Shown here one piece after another: positions 42,976-52,042 of a DNA stretch of 64,000 nucleotides. Where the stretch lies: the NCBI GenBank assembly GCA_964369625.1, contig CAYJFC010000001.1, positions 1-64,000 of the forward strand, in the 5' to 3' direction. The translations under genes were made by a program, and so were the position numbers. The notes below the pieces were generated by a model. It did not search any database, was not told the origin of the DNA, and saw nothing but the letters and a program-made list of their open reading frames with translations. The first letter of the stretch is position 1. Every line of letters begins with the position of its first letter. This DNA is from CAKOSP01 sp964369625. GTDB lineage: Bacteria; Bacillota_I; Bacilli_A; RF39; UBA660.

Positions 42976-43353
42976 ATGAATAAAAAAGAATTAATTGACT
43001 TATATAATACCTTAGATTTTAAAGAGGAGTGTATTATTGTTTCAGGTGGGTCACTTGTAATTCAAAATTTAAGAGATGTAACAGAGGATTTAGATATTTT
43101 TATTGAAGAAGAAACATTTGAAAAAATAAAAGAAAAATATAATATAAATCACAGTGATGTTAATTATAAAGGTACATTTAATTTAACTGATAATATCGAA
43201 TGTAAAATAGTGGATTTTAAAAAAGAAAATTATGATATAGTTGATGGAATTAAAGTAGAATCTTTAGAAAGTGTTTATAAATTCAAAAAAGGATTAAATA
43301 GAGATAAAGATCAAAAAGATATCAAAAAATTAGAAGAGGTATTAAATAAATGA
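42976..43353 (+). CDS. nucleotidyltransferase-fold protein
   Basis: A 125-residue protein that resembles minimal nucleotidyltransferases of the AbiEii type. VSGGSLVIQNLRDVTEDLDIFI (about 23-44) has the GG-S/x loop and the DxD metal pair (DLD). A third candidate acid lies in KIVDF, and the C-terminal KGLNRDKDQKDIKKLE is the usual family end. It could be a toxin-like or resistance nucleotidyltransferase, or an uncharacterised housekeeping enzyme. There is no partner antitoxin next to it. It overlaps mnmG by four bases (ATGA), so translation is coupled. The start follows AAAGGCGTGAATTTATC. Confidence 0.7.
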   Translation: MNKKELIDLYNTLDFKEECIIVSGGSLVIQNLRDVTEDLDIFIEEETFEKIKEKYNINHSDVNYKGTFNLTDNIECKIVDFKKENYDIVDGIKVESLESVYKFKKGLNRDKDQKDIKKLEEVLNK

Positions 43354-45158
43354 TAGATATACTTGTAGTAGGTGGAGGACATGCTGGTTGTGAAGCAGCA
43401 CATATTTCAGCAGTGTTAGGTAAAAAAACTGTGCTTTTAACAATGAATAAAAAAAATATAGCAGATATGGCATGTAACCCATCAATAGGGGGTACATCAA
43501 AGGGTGTAATAGTAAGAGAAGTAGACGCTTTAGGTGGATTGATGGGTAAAGTTGCTGACATTTCGCATTTTCAAATAAAAATGTTAAATGCATCAAAAGG
43601 TCCAGCAGTAAGATGTTTACGAGCTCAAGCAGATAAAATTATATATCCACAAAATATGTTAAAAGCTTTAGAAAACACGCCTAATCTTGAAATAATAGAA
43701 GGCAAAGTAGAAAATTTAATCATTGAAAACAATGTGGTAACGGGTGTTATTTTAGATAATGGAGACAAACTTTATAGTAAGAGTGTAATACTCACAACGG
43801 GCACTTATACTAAATCAAATATTTTAGTAGGAAACAGAAGCGTGGCTTCAGGCCCTCATGGAGAAGATAGATCAAATTATTTATCAGATAATTTAAAAAA
43901 ATTAGGAATGGATATTATAAGACTTAAAACAGGTACTCCTCCAAGAATTAAAGCTGATACAATAAATTTTGATGTAACTCAAGAAGAAAAAGGAGATAAC
44001 AAATTATATACTTTTAGTTTTGATAATGAACCTAGTTATGATATAACCAAACAAAAAAGTTGTTATTTAGTTTTTACAAATGAAAAAACACATAAAATAA
44101 TTAATGATAATTTAGATAAAAGTGCTATGTACGGAGGTCATGTAACGGGAGTAGGGCCAAGATACTGTCCATCAATAGAGGACAAAATAGTTCGTTTTAA
44201 AGAAAAAGAAAGGCATCAATTATTTTTAGAACCAGAAAGCGAATATTTAGATGAATGGTATTTACAAGGATTTTCTACTAGTATGCCAGAAGAAGTACAA
44301 GATTTAATGGTAAGAAGTATTATAGGATTAGAAAATGCAGTAATTACAAAATACGCATATGCAATAGAATATGATGCTATAAACCCTTTACAAATAAAAC
44401 CTTCTTTAGAAAATAAACTTATAGAAAATTTATTTACAGCAGGTCAAATTAATGGAACAAGTGGTTATGAAGAAGCAGCAGGTCAAGGAATCATAGCTGG
44501 TATAAATGCCTCTTTAAAACAAGATGGAAAAAATCCAGTGATACTGAGAAGAGACGAAGCTTATATAGGTGTTTTAATAGATGACTTAGTCACAAAAGGT
44601 ACTATAGAGCCATACCGCATGTTAACATCAAGAGCTGAGTTTAGATTAATTTTAAGACATGATAATGCTGATCTTAGACTAAGAAGTATAGGATATAACG
44701 CGGGAACAATAAGTAAAGATAGATATCAACAACTTATTAACAAGAAAGCGAATATCAGCTACGTGCTAGAATATTTAAAAAACAATAATATAAAATTAGA
44801 GGGTAAAACAATTACTTTGTATGAGTATTTAAAAAGACCAGAAATAAATATTGTAGATATAGTAAATTTAAGTTATTCTAGTGAAGTGCTTGAACAAGCT
44901 GAAATATTTGTGAAATATGAAGGATACATAAAAAAAGCTTATGAACAAGCAAATAAAATGAAAAAATTAGAGGAAAAGGAAATACCTTCTGATATAAATT
45001 ATGAAAAAGTTACTAATTTAGCAAGTGAAGCTAGACAAAAATTAAGTCAAATAAGACCAAAAACAATAGCTCAAGCTACAAGAATTAGCGGGGTAAATCC
45101 TGCTGACATATCAGTTTTAGTAGTATATTTAAAAAAGGAGTATGGCAAAAATGAATAA
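43350..45158 (+). CDS. mnmG: tRNA uridine-5-carboxymethylaminomethyl modification protein MnmG
   Basis: A 602-residue FAD enzyme, the partner of MnmE. It begins with the FAD-binding VVGGGHAGCEAAHISA, and has CNPSIGGTSKG with the catalytic cysteine, and the conserved region TPPRIKADTI. The C-terminal helical domain ends in SGVNPADISVLVVYLK. The length is typical, slightly short. It is coupled to the nucleotidyltransferase gene upstream and overlaps rsmG downstream. Confidence 0.97.
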   Translation: MIDILVVGGGHAGCEAAHISAVLGKKTVLLTMNKKNIADMACNPSIGGTSKGVIVREVDALGGLMGKVADISHFQIKMLNASKGPAVRCLRAQADKIIYPQNMLKALENTPNLEIIEGKVENLIIENNVVTGVILDNGDKLYSKSVILTTGTYTKSNILVGNRSVASGPHGEDRSNYLSDNLKKLGMDIIRLKTGTPPRIKADTINFDVTQEEKGDNKLYTFSFDNEPSYDITKQKSCYLVFTNEKTHKIINDNLDKSAMYGGHVTGVGPRYCPSIEDKIVRFKEKERHQLFLEPESEYLDEWYLQGFSTSMPEEVQDLMVRSIIGLENAVITKYAYAIEYDAINPLQIKPSLENKLIENLFTAGQINGTSGYEEAAGQGIIAGINASLKQDGKNPVILRRDEAYIGVLIDDLVTKGTIEPYRMLTSRAEFRLILRHDNADLRLRSIGYNAGTISKDRYQQLINKKANISYVLEYLKNNNIKLEGKTITLYEYLKRPEINIVDIVNLSYSSEVLEQAEIFVKYEGYIKKAYEQANKMKKLEEKEIPSDINYEKVTNLASEARQKLSQIRPKTIAQATRISGVNPADISVLVVYLKKEYGKNE

Positions 45159-45867
45159 AAATGAATTTGTATTAAATTTAAAAAAATTAAATATTAATAT
45201 AACAGAAGAGCAATTAAACACATTAGAAAAATATTATTTATATTTAAAAGAGTATAATCAGCATACTAACTTAACTAGAATCATAGAAGAAAAAGATGTA
45301 TATTTAAAACATTTTTATGATAGTTTAACAATAGTTAAAGTTATAAATTTAAATGAAATAAGTAATTTGTTAGATATTGGAGCAGGAGCTGGTTTTCCAG
45401 GCGTAGTATTAAAAATAATGTTTCCACATTTAGAAATAACACTACTAGATTCTAATAATAAAAAAACTAAGTTTTTAACTTCCTTGTTAGAAAAAATAAA
45501 TCTTAAAATTAATGTAATAAATGATCGCGCAGAAAATTATGCAAAAAACAATTTAAATAAATTTGACTTAGTTACAGCAAGAGCTGTAGCAAATTTAAGA
45601 GTATTATCTGAATTATGTGTACCATTTGTGAAAAAAGACGGATATTTTATAGCCATGAAAGGTAGTAGTGACGTGGAATTAGATGAAGCTAATGAAACTT
45701 TAAATATATTAAGTATGGAATTAGTAAAAATAGAAAAATTTAATTTACCAATTGAAAATTCTGAAAGAAGCATATTAATGTTTAAAAAAAATAATGAATT
45801 TAAATTGAAAAATTTACGTCTATATGAAAAAATAGTTAAAAATCCATTGAAAAATTTAGCAAAATAA
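45151..45867 (+). CDS. rsmG: 16S rRNA (guanine-527-N7)-methyltransferase
   Basis: A 238-residue methyltransferase that modifies G527 of 16S rRNA; loss gives low-level streptomycin resistance. The signatures are HFYDSLT, LLDIGAGAGFPGVVLKI (motif I) and ARAVANLRVLSELCVP. The start is taken as the ATG at 45151, ten bases after GGAG; an ATG at 45142 is too close to that site. It overlaps mnmG by eight bases. noc follows 33 bases later. Confidence 0.96.
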   Translation: MNKNEFVLNLKKLNINITEEQLNTLEKYYLYLKEYNQHTNLTRIIEEKDVYLKHFYDSLTIVKVINLNEISNLLDIGAGAGFPGVVLKIMFPHLEITLLDSNNKKTKFLTSLLEKINLKINVINDRAENYAKNNLNKFDLVTARAVANLRVLSELCVPFVKKDGYFIAMKGSSDVELDEANETLNILSMELVKIEKFNLPIENSERSILMFKKNNEFKLKNLRLYEKIVKNPLKNLAK

Positions 45868-45900
45868 TGTAAAATTAATAACAGAATAGGGGTTACAGAG

Positions 45901-46785
45901 GTGAATAATAATAATACAGTATTGCAAATACCAATTGAGGATTTAATACCTAATCGTTTTCAACCACGATTATCTTTTGATGATGCTTCATTAAAAGAAT
46001 TAGCCGCTTCAATTAAAGAACATGGAATAATACAACCACTTGTTATACGAAAAATAAACGGAAAGTATGAAATAATTGCTGGAGAAAGAAGATATAGAGC
46101 TGCAAAAATGGTAGGATTATTATCCGTTCCTGCTATAATAAATGAATTATCAGATGGCCAAAGTGCTGAAGTAGCTATTGTTGAAAACGTTCAAAGAAAA
46201 GATTTAACTGCAATAGAAGAAGCAAGAAGTTATAAAGCTTTACTTGATAAAGGTTTAATGAGCCAAGAGGATTTAGCAAAAAAAATGGGATTATCTCAAA
46301 GTTCTATTTCTAATAAATTAAGATTGCTATCACTAAGTGATATTGTGCAAGATGCAATTTTAAATGAAAAAATATCTGAAAGACACGCAAGAAGTTTATT
46401 AAAGATAGAAAATTTTGAAGATCAAAATAAATTGCTTGATCAAATATTAACAAGAAGATTAACGGTTAAACAATTAGAAGAAGAAATAAAAAAAATTCTT
46501 CCGAAAAAGGAAGAAGAAGTTATATCTCCAATTGATTTAACTATTGAAGAAGATAAAACAGTAGTTTCTGAAATTAGAAAAACAAATAAATTTTTTAATT
46601 TTATATCAGATCCTATTGAAACAAAAAAAGAAGAAGAAATAGAAATGTTAGATGACTTTTTTCTTCCTAAAACAAATGAAAAATTAGATAAATTAAAAGA
46701 ATTTTTAACACAAGAAGGAATTAATATTTTAGAAGAAAAAACGGAAAATGATCAAACTATATTAAAATTAATTATTAAGGATTAG
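45901..46785 (+). CDS. noc: nucleoid occlusion protein Noc (ParB family)
   Basis: A 294-residue CTP-dependent DNA clamp. CTP-binding motifs GERRYR (61-66) and ENVQR (95-99) are present. The helix-turn-helix region has Gln133, Lys139 and Arg161 at the positions that distinguish Noc from ParB (Noc: SQS, NKLRLL, ERHAR; ParB: R, T/H, G), and Ser144 where Noc has Lys. The sites it should bind, ATTTCCCGGGAAAT, occur twice at 13351-13399. The N-terminus (MNNNNTVLQIPIEDL) enters the core at once and lacks the amphipathic membrane-targeting helix of Bacillus Noc. The start is GTG. It follows rsmG as in Bacillus. Confidence 0.88.
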   Translation: MNNNNTVLQIPIEDLIPNRFQPRLSFDDASLKELAASIKEHGIIQPLVIRKINGKYEIIAGERRYRAAKMVGLLSVPAIINELSDGQSAEVAIVENVQRKDLTAIEEARSYKALLDKGLMSQEDLAKKMGLSQSSISNKLRLLSLSDIVQDAILNEKISERHARSLLKIENFEDQNKLLDQILTRRLTVKQLEEEIKKILPKKEEEVISPIDLTIEEDKTVVSEIRKTNKFFNFISDPIETKKEEEIEMLDDFFLPKTNEKLDKLKEFLTQEGINILEEKTENDQTILKLIIKD

Positions 46786-48712
46786 CATTTACATAGGAAC
46801 TAGCCCCTGGCTCAGTTCCTTTTATAAAGTAAAAAATACTTGATTTAGTCTCATCTGTTGCCATTGTTCCAGTAACGGAATCTAATAATACTCCAACTAC
46901 GTTATCGGGTTTTTCATACCAAGTATCTTTTGCTTCTGCGTTTATATCTTCCATAGTTTGTGCCCAAATATTTTTTTGAGCACTGCTAATTTGCGATGTA
47001 GTATTTTGATTGTTATCATATCCCATCCAAATACCAAATAAAACTTCATTATTATAACCTATATGCCAATTATCAGTGTCGGTAGTTCCGCTTTTTAGTG
47101 CGTATTTATTTGTTAATATATGTGATATAGAATATCCTGTAGCAGTCGTATAATCATTAAAAGTGGATGAAGTAGTTCCTGCTAACATTTCATTTATAAT
47201 ATATGTATAATTGGGATTAAGTACTAAATTATTGATATATTCTTTTTCATATAATACATTTCCATTCATGTCTTCAACTTTTTCTATAAAATGAAGATCT
47301 CGTTCATAACCACCTGATGCAAAAGTAGTATATCCTGTTACTAAATCAATTATATTTAATTCGCTAGTACCTAAAGCAAGAGATGCAACTTCATTTAATT
47401 CTCCTTTAATACCAGTTTTTTTCGCAGCTTCTATCATTTTATCAACTCCTAGAAATAAATTAGTTTTAACGGCATATATATTATCTGAATATGCAAGTGC
47501 AGCAGCCATTGTTATATCTTTATTTGCATAGATATTGTTATAATTATTGGGAGAATAAACTTGATCATTAGATAAATTAAAAACAGTTGGTTCGCTTTTA
47601 AATGTAGATGCCATTGTTAGATTATTTTCTAGTGCGGCGTAATATAAGAAAGTTTTCATTGTTGATCCAACTTGTCTAACTGAATCAATAGCTCTATTAT
47701 ATGTGCTATCAGCATAATTAATACCACCGCTTAAAGCTAATATTTTTCCATTATTTGGATCAACTATAACACTAGCCACTTGCATATTGTCATCTACTTT
47801 GTGTTCTAATATATTTTCTTCCATAATTTTTTGATAATTCATATCCAGTGTAGTATATATTTTTAATCCGCCAGATTCTATTAAGGAAGGGGGAATAACA
47901 TTAATAGATTCTAATTCACGTATAACAGCATCTTGGTAATACATTAACATTTGCAAATTATTCTCAGTATTCTTACCATAAATTTCTATTGGTGATGTAA
48001 ATAAATTATTATATTCATCCCATGTAAGCATATTGTTATTAATCATAGTTTCAGCAACTATTTTAGCTCTATAGATAGAACTTTCATAATCAGTAACTGG
48101 ATTATATTCATTGGGTCTATTGGGTATTCCAGCAAGTATTAAAGCTTCTTCTAAAGTAAGCTGACTAGCATCTTTGTTAAAATAATATTTACTCGCATTT
48201 TGAATACCGTAATTACCATGACCATAATATATAGTATTAACATAACCTTCTAATATAGAATCTTTGTCGTAATGGACTTCTAACTCTAGAGCTAAAAAAG
48301 CTTCTTCTATTTTTCTACTCCATGTTTTATCAAAGTCTAAGTACATGTTTTTGGCGTATTGCTGTGTAATAGTTGAACCACCTTCAGACAAACTACTAGA
48401 TTGTATGTTATTGATAGCGGCTTTTAAAATTCTAAGATAATCAAAACCCATGTGAGAATAAAAATTCTTATCTTCAACAGAAATTATTGCATTTATAAAA
48501 TAATCGCTTATATTTTGTAAATCAACCCATTCGCTAGATTTAGATCCCTGGTAAACAAGTTCATTAGCATTATCATATATATATAAATTACCAGTGTTTT
48601 TTAAATCAATACTGGGACTAAGGTATGCGTATGTATATAAACCTATTATTCCTAATGCGATTATAATCAAAGAAAATACAAAAATTTTCAAACTTATTTT
48701 TAATGTTTTCAA
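46775..48712 (-). CDS. class A penicillin-binding protein
   Basis: A 645-residue bifunctional peptidoglycan synthase. A short cytoplasmic tail and one transmembrane helix (about 10-30) lead to the GT51 transglycosylase domain with VEDKNFYSHMGFD and GGSTITQQYAKN. The transpeptidase has SxxK as STMK, SxN as SDN and KSGTT. The start is TTG behind GGTGAT; longer in-frame extensions lack a site. It is on the minus strand and converges with noc, overlapping by 11 bases. The closest family types are PBP1a/PbpG; I cannot choose. Confidence 0.93.
   Translation of the reverse strand: MKTLKISLKIFVFSLIIIALGIIGLYTYAYLSPSIDLKNTGNLYIYDNANELVYQGSKSSEWVDLQNISDYFINAIISVEDKNFYSHMGFDYLRILKAAINNIQSSSLSEGGSTITQQYAKNMYLDFDKTWSRKIEEAFLALELEVHYDKDSILEGYVNTIYYGHGNYGIQNASKYYFNKDASQLTLEEALILAGIPNRPNEYNPVTDYESSIYRAKIVAETMINNNMLTWDEYNNLFTSPIEIYGKNTENNLQMLMYYQDAVIRELESINVIPPSLIESGGLKIYTTLDMNYQKIMEENILEHKVDDNMQVASVIVDPNNGKILALSGGINYADSTYNRAIDSVRQVGSTMKTFLYYAALENNLTMASTFKSEPTVFNLSNDQVYSPNNYNNIYANKDITMAAALAYSDNIYAVKTNLFLGVDKMIEAAKKTGIKGELNEVASLALGTSELNIIDLVTGYTTFASGGYERDLHFIEKVEDMNGNVLYEKEYINNLVLNPNYTYIINEMLAGTTSSTFNDYTTATGYSISHILTNKYALKSGTTDTDNWHIGYNNEVLFGIWMGYDNNQNTTSQISSAQKNIWAQTMEDINAEAKDTWYEKPDNVVGVLLDSVTGTMATDETKSSIFYFIKGTEPGASSYVNANP
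46795..46824 (+). terminator. terminator of rsmG-noc, inside the PBP 3' end
   Basis: AGGAACT-AGCC-CCTG-GGCT-style stem closes as AGTTCCT, followed by TTTTAT. It is coding sequence for the PBP on the other strand. Confidence 0.65.
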
Positions 48713-48857
48713 GTAATCACCATTTAGTAGTATTGATAAATAAGAAATTTTTATGTTAAAAAAATGAAGTTTACGATATTTTGTGAAAATTATGTAAAAT
48801 ATATTGATTTTCAAAATCATTGTGATATAATGTTTTAGAAAAAAGCGAGGTGTAGTT

Positions 48858-49205
48858 ATGAACCAATCAGTTAACTTGAAGCTTTTTAATGGAGATAACT
48901 TATTATTAGATGTAAAAGATATACAGGCAAAATATGAATACAATAACCTGATATCATATAATATTGATAATAGATTTAATGAATATGATTATATAAATAA
49001 TATTTTTACCCATAAGACACTAGAATATGAAATGAAAATAAATTTTAATAAAAAAATATGTACTTTTGATTTTCAAAAAGAAGGAAGTACTAAGTTTGAT
49101 ATTGAATGTAGTAATAGTATTAAAGATGATGAAATACTATTAAAGTATATTATAGATGAAGAAGAAATAAAAATAATAATTAGTTTTAATAAAATAACTT
49201 TATAG
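48858..49205 (+). CDS. hypothetical beta-rich protein, possibly DUF1934 (YwiB-like)
   Basis: A 115-residue protein that looks like a small beta barrel with no signal peptide. The alternating pattern through EYEMKINFNKKICTFDF to the end and its place directly before rpoE fit the YwiB/DUF1934 group, which lies close to rpoE and argS in Bacilli. Sequence alone is not decisive, and the protein is shorter than YwiB (about 140). The start follows GCGAGGTGTAGTT. It is probably cotranscribed with rpoE, 19 bases downstream. Confidence 0.55.
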   Translation: MNQSVNLKLFNGDNLLLDVKDIQAKYEYNNLISYNIDNRFNEYDYINNIFTHKTLEYEMKINFNKKICTFDFQKEGSTKFDIECSNSIKDDEILLKYIIDEEEIKIIISFNKITL

Positions 49206-49224
49206 ATATGAAAGAGGGATATAG

Positions 49225-49659
49225 ATGGAATTAAAAAGTTTAACACAAGACGAATTAGAAAGTATGGGTTATGATGAAATAGCGTACCTTATATTACTTG
49301 AAAGTGGTAAAAAGCAAACGCTTTTAAATCTTTTTCAAAAAGTATGTAAATTACTCAAAACAGATTTTGAATCACATGCAGAAAATGTGCCAGAATTTTT
49401 TGAATTATTATCAACTAATAAAAAATTTATAATGTTAGACAATGGATTTTGGGATTTACAAATTAATCATAAAACAAATATAGTAATAGAACATGAAGAT
49501 GAAGATCATGTTGATATTGAAGAAGAAGCGATAGAACATGAAGAAGAGCATGATAATGATATATTTTACGAGGGAGAAGCAACAGATGATACAACTGAAG
49601 ATGATTTAGCTGACTTTGCTCTTATAAATGAAGATGATGAAGAGGAAACAGGCATTTAG
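49225..49659 (+). CDS. rpoE: RNA polymerase delta subunit
   Basis: A 144-residue subunit found in Bacilli and relatives. The N-terminal HARE-HTH domain (about 1-90) begins MELKSLTQDELESMGYDEIA and includes FEHHAEN-like FESHAENVPEFF. The remaining 50 residues are a strongly acidic tail (runs of Asp and Glu). Delta promotes release of RNA polymerase from DNA and raises promoter selectivity. The start follows AAGAGGGATATAG. Its stop codon lies in a terminator hairpin. Confidence 0.95.
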   Translation: MELKSLTQDELESMGYDEIAYLILLESGKKQTLLNLFQKVCKLLKTDFESHAENVPEFFELLSTNKKFIMLDNGFWDLQINHKTNIVIEHEDEDHVDIEEEAIEHEEEHDNDIFYEGEATDDTTEDDLADFALINEDDEEETGI

Positions 49660-49672
49660 TTTGTTTCTTTTT
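49645..49672 (+). terminator. terminator of rpoE
   Basis: GAAACA (49645-49650) and TGTTTC (49662-49667) followed by five T; contains the stop codon. Confidence 0.7.
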
Positions 49673-49708
49673 AAATTTTTGATATAATAAAACAAATGGG
49701 AGATATTT

Positions 49709-50773
49709 ATGATAGAAAGATTAGAAAATATAGTAAAAAGATATAATGAATTAAAAGAAGAGTTAAGTGATACTGAAGTGTTAAGTAATTTTAATTTGGT
49801 AAAAAAATTATCTAAAGAATTTAGTGATTTAGAGGAAACAGTATTAGTATATGACAAATATAAGCAGGCAAAAAATAATTATGAGGAAGCTAAAGTAATG
49901 CTTAGTGATCCAGATTTAAAAGAGATGGCTGAATTAGAAATTGATAGTTTAACTAAGGAAATAGCAGTTTTAGAATCGCAAATAGAAATATTATTAGTTC
50001 CAAAAGATGAAAATGATGGAAAAAATGTTGTTATGGAAATAAGAGGTGCAGCCGGAGGAGATGAAGCTAATATATTTGCTGGTGATTTAATAAGAATGTA
50101 CACATATTACGCTGAAAAAAACAATTGGAAAGTTGAAATATTAAACGCACTAGAGGGAACAAGCGGTGGCTTTTCACAAATTGAATGCCTTATAAAAGGA
50201 GAAAATGTATACTCAAAATTAAAGTATGAAAGTGGAGCACATCGTGTGCAAAGAGTTCCTGCGACAGAAACGCAAGGAAGAGTGCACACATCTACTGCAA
50301 CTGTACTTGTAATGCCTGAAGTTGAAGATGTTAATATTGATATAAAAGAAGTTGATTTAAAAATAGATGTTTATAGATCTTCAGGTGCTGGCGGACAATC
50401 AGTTAATACTACTGACTCAGCAGTACGTATTACTCATTTACCGACAGGAATAATTGTTACATGTCAAAATGAAAGAAGTCAATTAAAAAATAAAGATAAA
50501 GCAATGAAGATGTTAAAAATAAAAATGTTTGATGCAGAGCAGCAACGACAAGAAAATGAAATTGGAGCTGATAGAAAGACCAAAATAGGTTCTGGAGATA
50601 GATCTGAAAAAATTAGAACTTATAATTATCCTCAAAACAGAGTTACTGATCATAGAATCAATTTTTCTTTAATGGAGTTAGACAGAGTTATGGATGGTGG
50701 TATAGATAGTGTAATTGAAGCTTTAGTAACTGAAGATATGCGTTTAAAATTAGCAGGAGAAGAGTTAAAATAA
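49709..50773 (+). CDS. prfA: peptide chain release factor 1
   Basis: A 354-residue release factor that reads UAA and UAG. The catalytic GGQ lies in SSGAGGQSVNTTDSAVR (about 227-243). The codon-recognition PxT motif is visible as PATETQGRVHTST. The N-terminal helical domain and end are typical. prmC, which methylates the GGQ glutamine, follows after two bases, a conserved coupling. The ATG follows GGGAGATATTT, and TATAAT lies close upstream. Confidence 0.97.
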   Translation: MIERLENIVKRYNELKEELSDTEVLSNFNLVKKLSKEFSDLEETVLVYDKYKQAKNNYEEAKVMLSDPDLKEMAELEIDSLTKEIAVLESQIEILLVPKDENDGKNVVMEIRGAAGGDEANIFAGDLIRMYTYYAEKNNWKVEILNALEGTSGGFSQIECLIKGENVYSKLKYESGAHRVQRVPATETQGRVHTSTATVLVMPEVEDVNIDIKEVDLKIDVYRSSGAGGQSVNTTDSAVRITHLPTGIIVTCQNERSQLKNKDKAMKMLKIKMFDAEQQRQENEIGADRKTKIGSGDRSEKIRTYNYPQNRVTDHRINFSLMELDRVMDGGIDSVIEALVTEDMRLKLAGEELK

Positions 50774-50775
50774 TA

Positions 50776-51486
50776 ATGCCTGAAGAATTAATAAAAAAAT
50801 ATGTCCCTATAGATAAACAAAAACAGGCATATATAGATTTGAAAAATAATGTGCCGGTACAATATATAATAGGGCATGTAGATTTTTATGGCTATACTAT
50901 AAAAGTAAATAAAAATGTATTAATACCTAGATTTGAAACTGAATATTTGGTGGAAAAATTAATTAATTATATAAACAAATATCTAAATAAAAAGATTGCT
51001 ATTGCGGATTTAGGTACTGGAAGTGGTGCAATAGCTATAGCTTTAAATAAAGAATTAAATGCAGATGTAACTGCTTTTGATATATCAAAAAAAGCTTTAA
51101 AAGTAGCCAAAGAAAATGCTGAAAATAACGGCTCATCAGTACAATTTTTATTGCATGATATAAAAAAAGAAATTCCTGGAGTATATGATTGTATAGTATC
51201 TAACCCCCCTTATATTGCTTATGAAAATAAAGCAGACGATATAGTTCATAATAATGAACCTCATCTAGCGTTATATGCAGATAAAAAAGGTTTAGATTTT
51301 TATGAAAAAATATTGGGATACGCTAAGAATGTATTGTCAAAAAAAAGTATTATTGCTTTTGAAATTGGAATGGATCAAGCAAATGATATAAAAAAAATAG
51401 CAGAAAAATATTTCGAATCTGCTATTATAAAAATTGAAAAAGATTTGCCTGGTAAAGATAGATACATATTTATAATAAATGAATAA
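50776..51486 (+). CDS. prmC: release factor glutamine methyltransferase
   Basis: A 236-residue methyltransferase that modifies the GGQ glutamine of release factors. Motif I is ADLGTGSGAIAIAL, and the catalytic NPPY is in VSNPPYIAYE. IPRFETEYLVE, just before motif I, is characteristic. It is about 45 residues shorter than usual because the N-terminal helical substrate domain is reduced. It lies directly after prfA. Confidence 0.94.
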   Translation: MPEELIKKYVPIDKQKQAYIDLKNNVPVQYIIGHVDFYGYTIKVNKNVLIPRFETEYLVEKLINYINKYLNKKIAIADLGTGSGAIAIALNKELNADVTAFDISKKALKVAKENAENNGSSVQFLLHDIKKEIPGVYDCIVSNPPYIAYENKADDIVHNNEPHLALYADKKGLDFYEKILGYAKNVLSKKSIIAFEIGMDQANDIKKIAEKYFESAIIKIEKDLPGKDRYIFIINE

Positions 51487-51530
51487 ATATTATAAACTTT
51501 TAACATAATTAGTTTGAAAAGAGGTTAATT

Positions 51531-52031
51531 ATGAAAAAGATTATAATATTTTTATTTGTAATAACAATAACTATATCAGTATTTTCAACTAATAACGAGA
51601 TAATTATTCCTACAAATTCTATTAGATTAAGATTAATTGCCAATAGTAATGATTCAAAAGATCAAATAATTAAATATAATCTTAAAGAAGAGTTAAGCAG
51701 TATCATTGCTAATATAGAAAATACAAGTAATGACATTGATGAAAGCAGGGAAGCTATTATTAATTCTATACCTTTAATAGAAGATAAATTAAATGAATTT
51801 GAAATAAAGTATGATATTAATTATGGAAATAATTTATTTCCAGAAAAAAATTATAAGGGAGTAAGTTATGAAGCAGGGAACTATGAATCTCTAGTAATAA
51901 CTATAGGTGAAGGTTTAGGAGAAAATTGGTGGTGTGTATTATTTCCACCTTTATGCTTGGTGGATGAAGAAAATATTGAAGAAAAAGAATATAGTTTGTA
52001 TGTAACAAACATATTAAGAAAATTTAAGTAA
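51531..52031 (+). CDS. spoIIR: stage II sporulation protein SpoIIR
   Basis: A 166-residue secreted protein made in the forespore, which signals across the septum to activate SpoIIGA and thus pro-sigma-E. It has an N-terminal signal peptide (KKIIIFLFVITITISVFS) and the family motif IRLRLIANSNDSKDQIIKY. The C-terminal region is also diagnostic: YESLVITIGEGLGENWWCVLFPPLC. It follows prmC with mntP after it, the neighbourhood found in Bacillus. The start follows AAGAGGTTAATT. Confidence 0.95.
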   Translation: MKKIIIFLFVITITISVFSTNNEIIIPTNSIRLRLIANSNDSKDQIIKYNLKEELSSIIANIENTSNDIDESREAIINSIPLIEDKLNEFEIKYDINYGNNLFPEKNYKGVSYEAGNYESLVITIGEGLGENWWCVLFPPLCLVDEENIEEKEYSLYVTNILRKFK

Positions 52032-52042
52032 TATAATTAAAT

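Noticed and set aside
42976..43353. A type II or type IV toxin-antitoxin pair at the nucleotidyltransferase gene
   Set aside because: No partner gene lies beside it; it is flanked by a BAX inhibitor-1-like gene and mnmG.
48713..48943. Longer N-terminus for the class A PBP
   Set aside because: The extra 77 residues precede a normal cytoplasmic tail and have no start with a ribosome-binding site; TTG 48710-48712 does.
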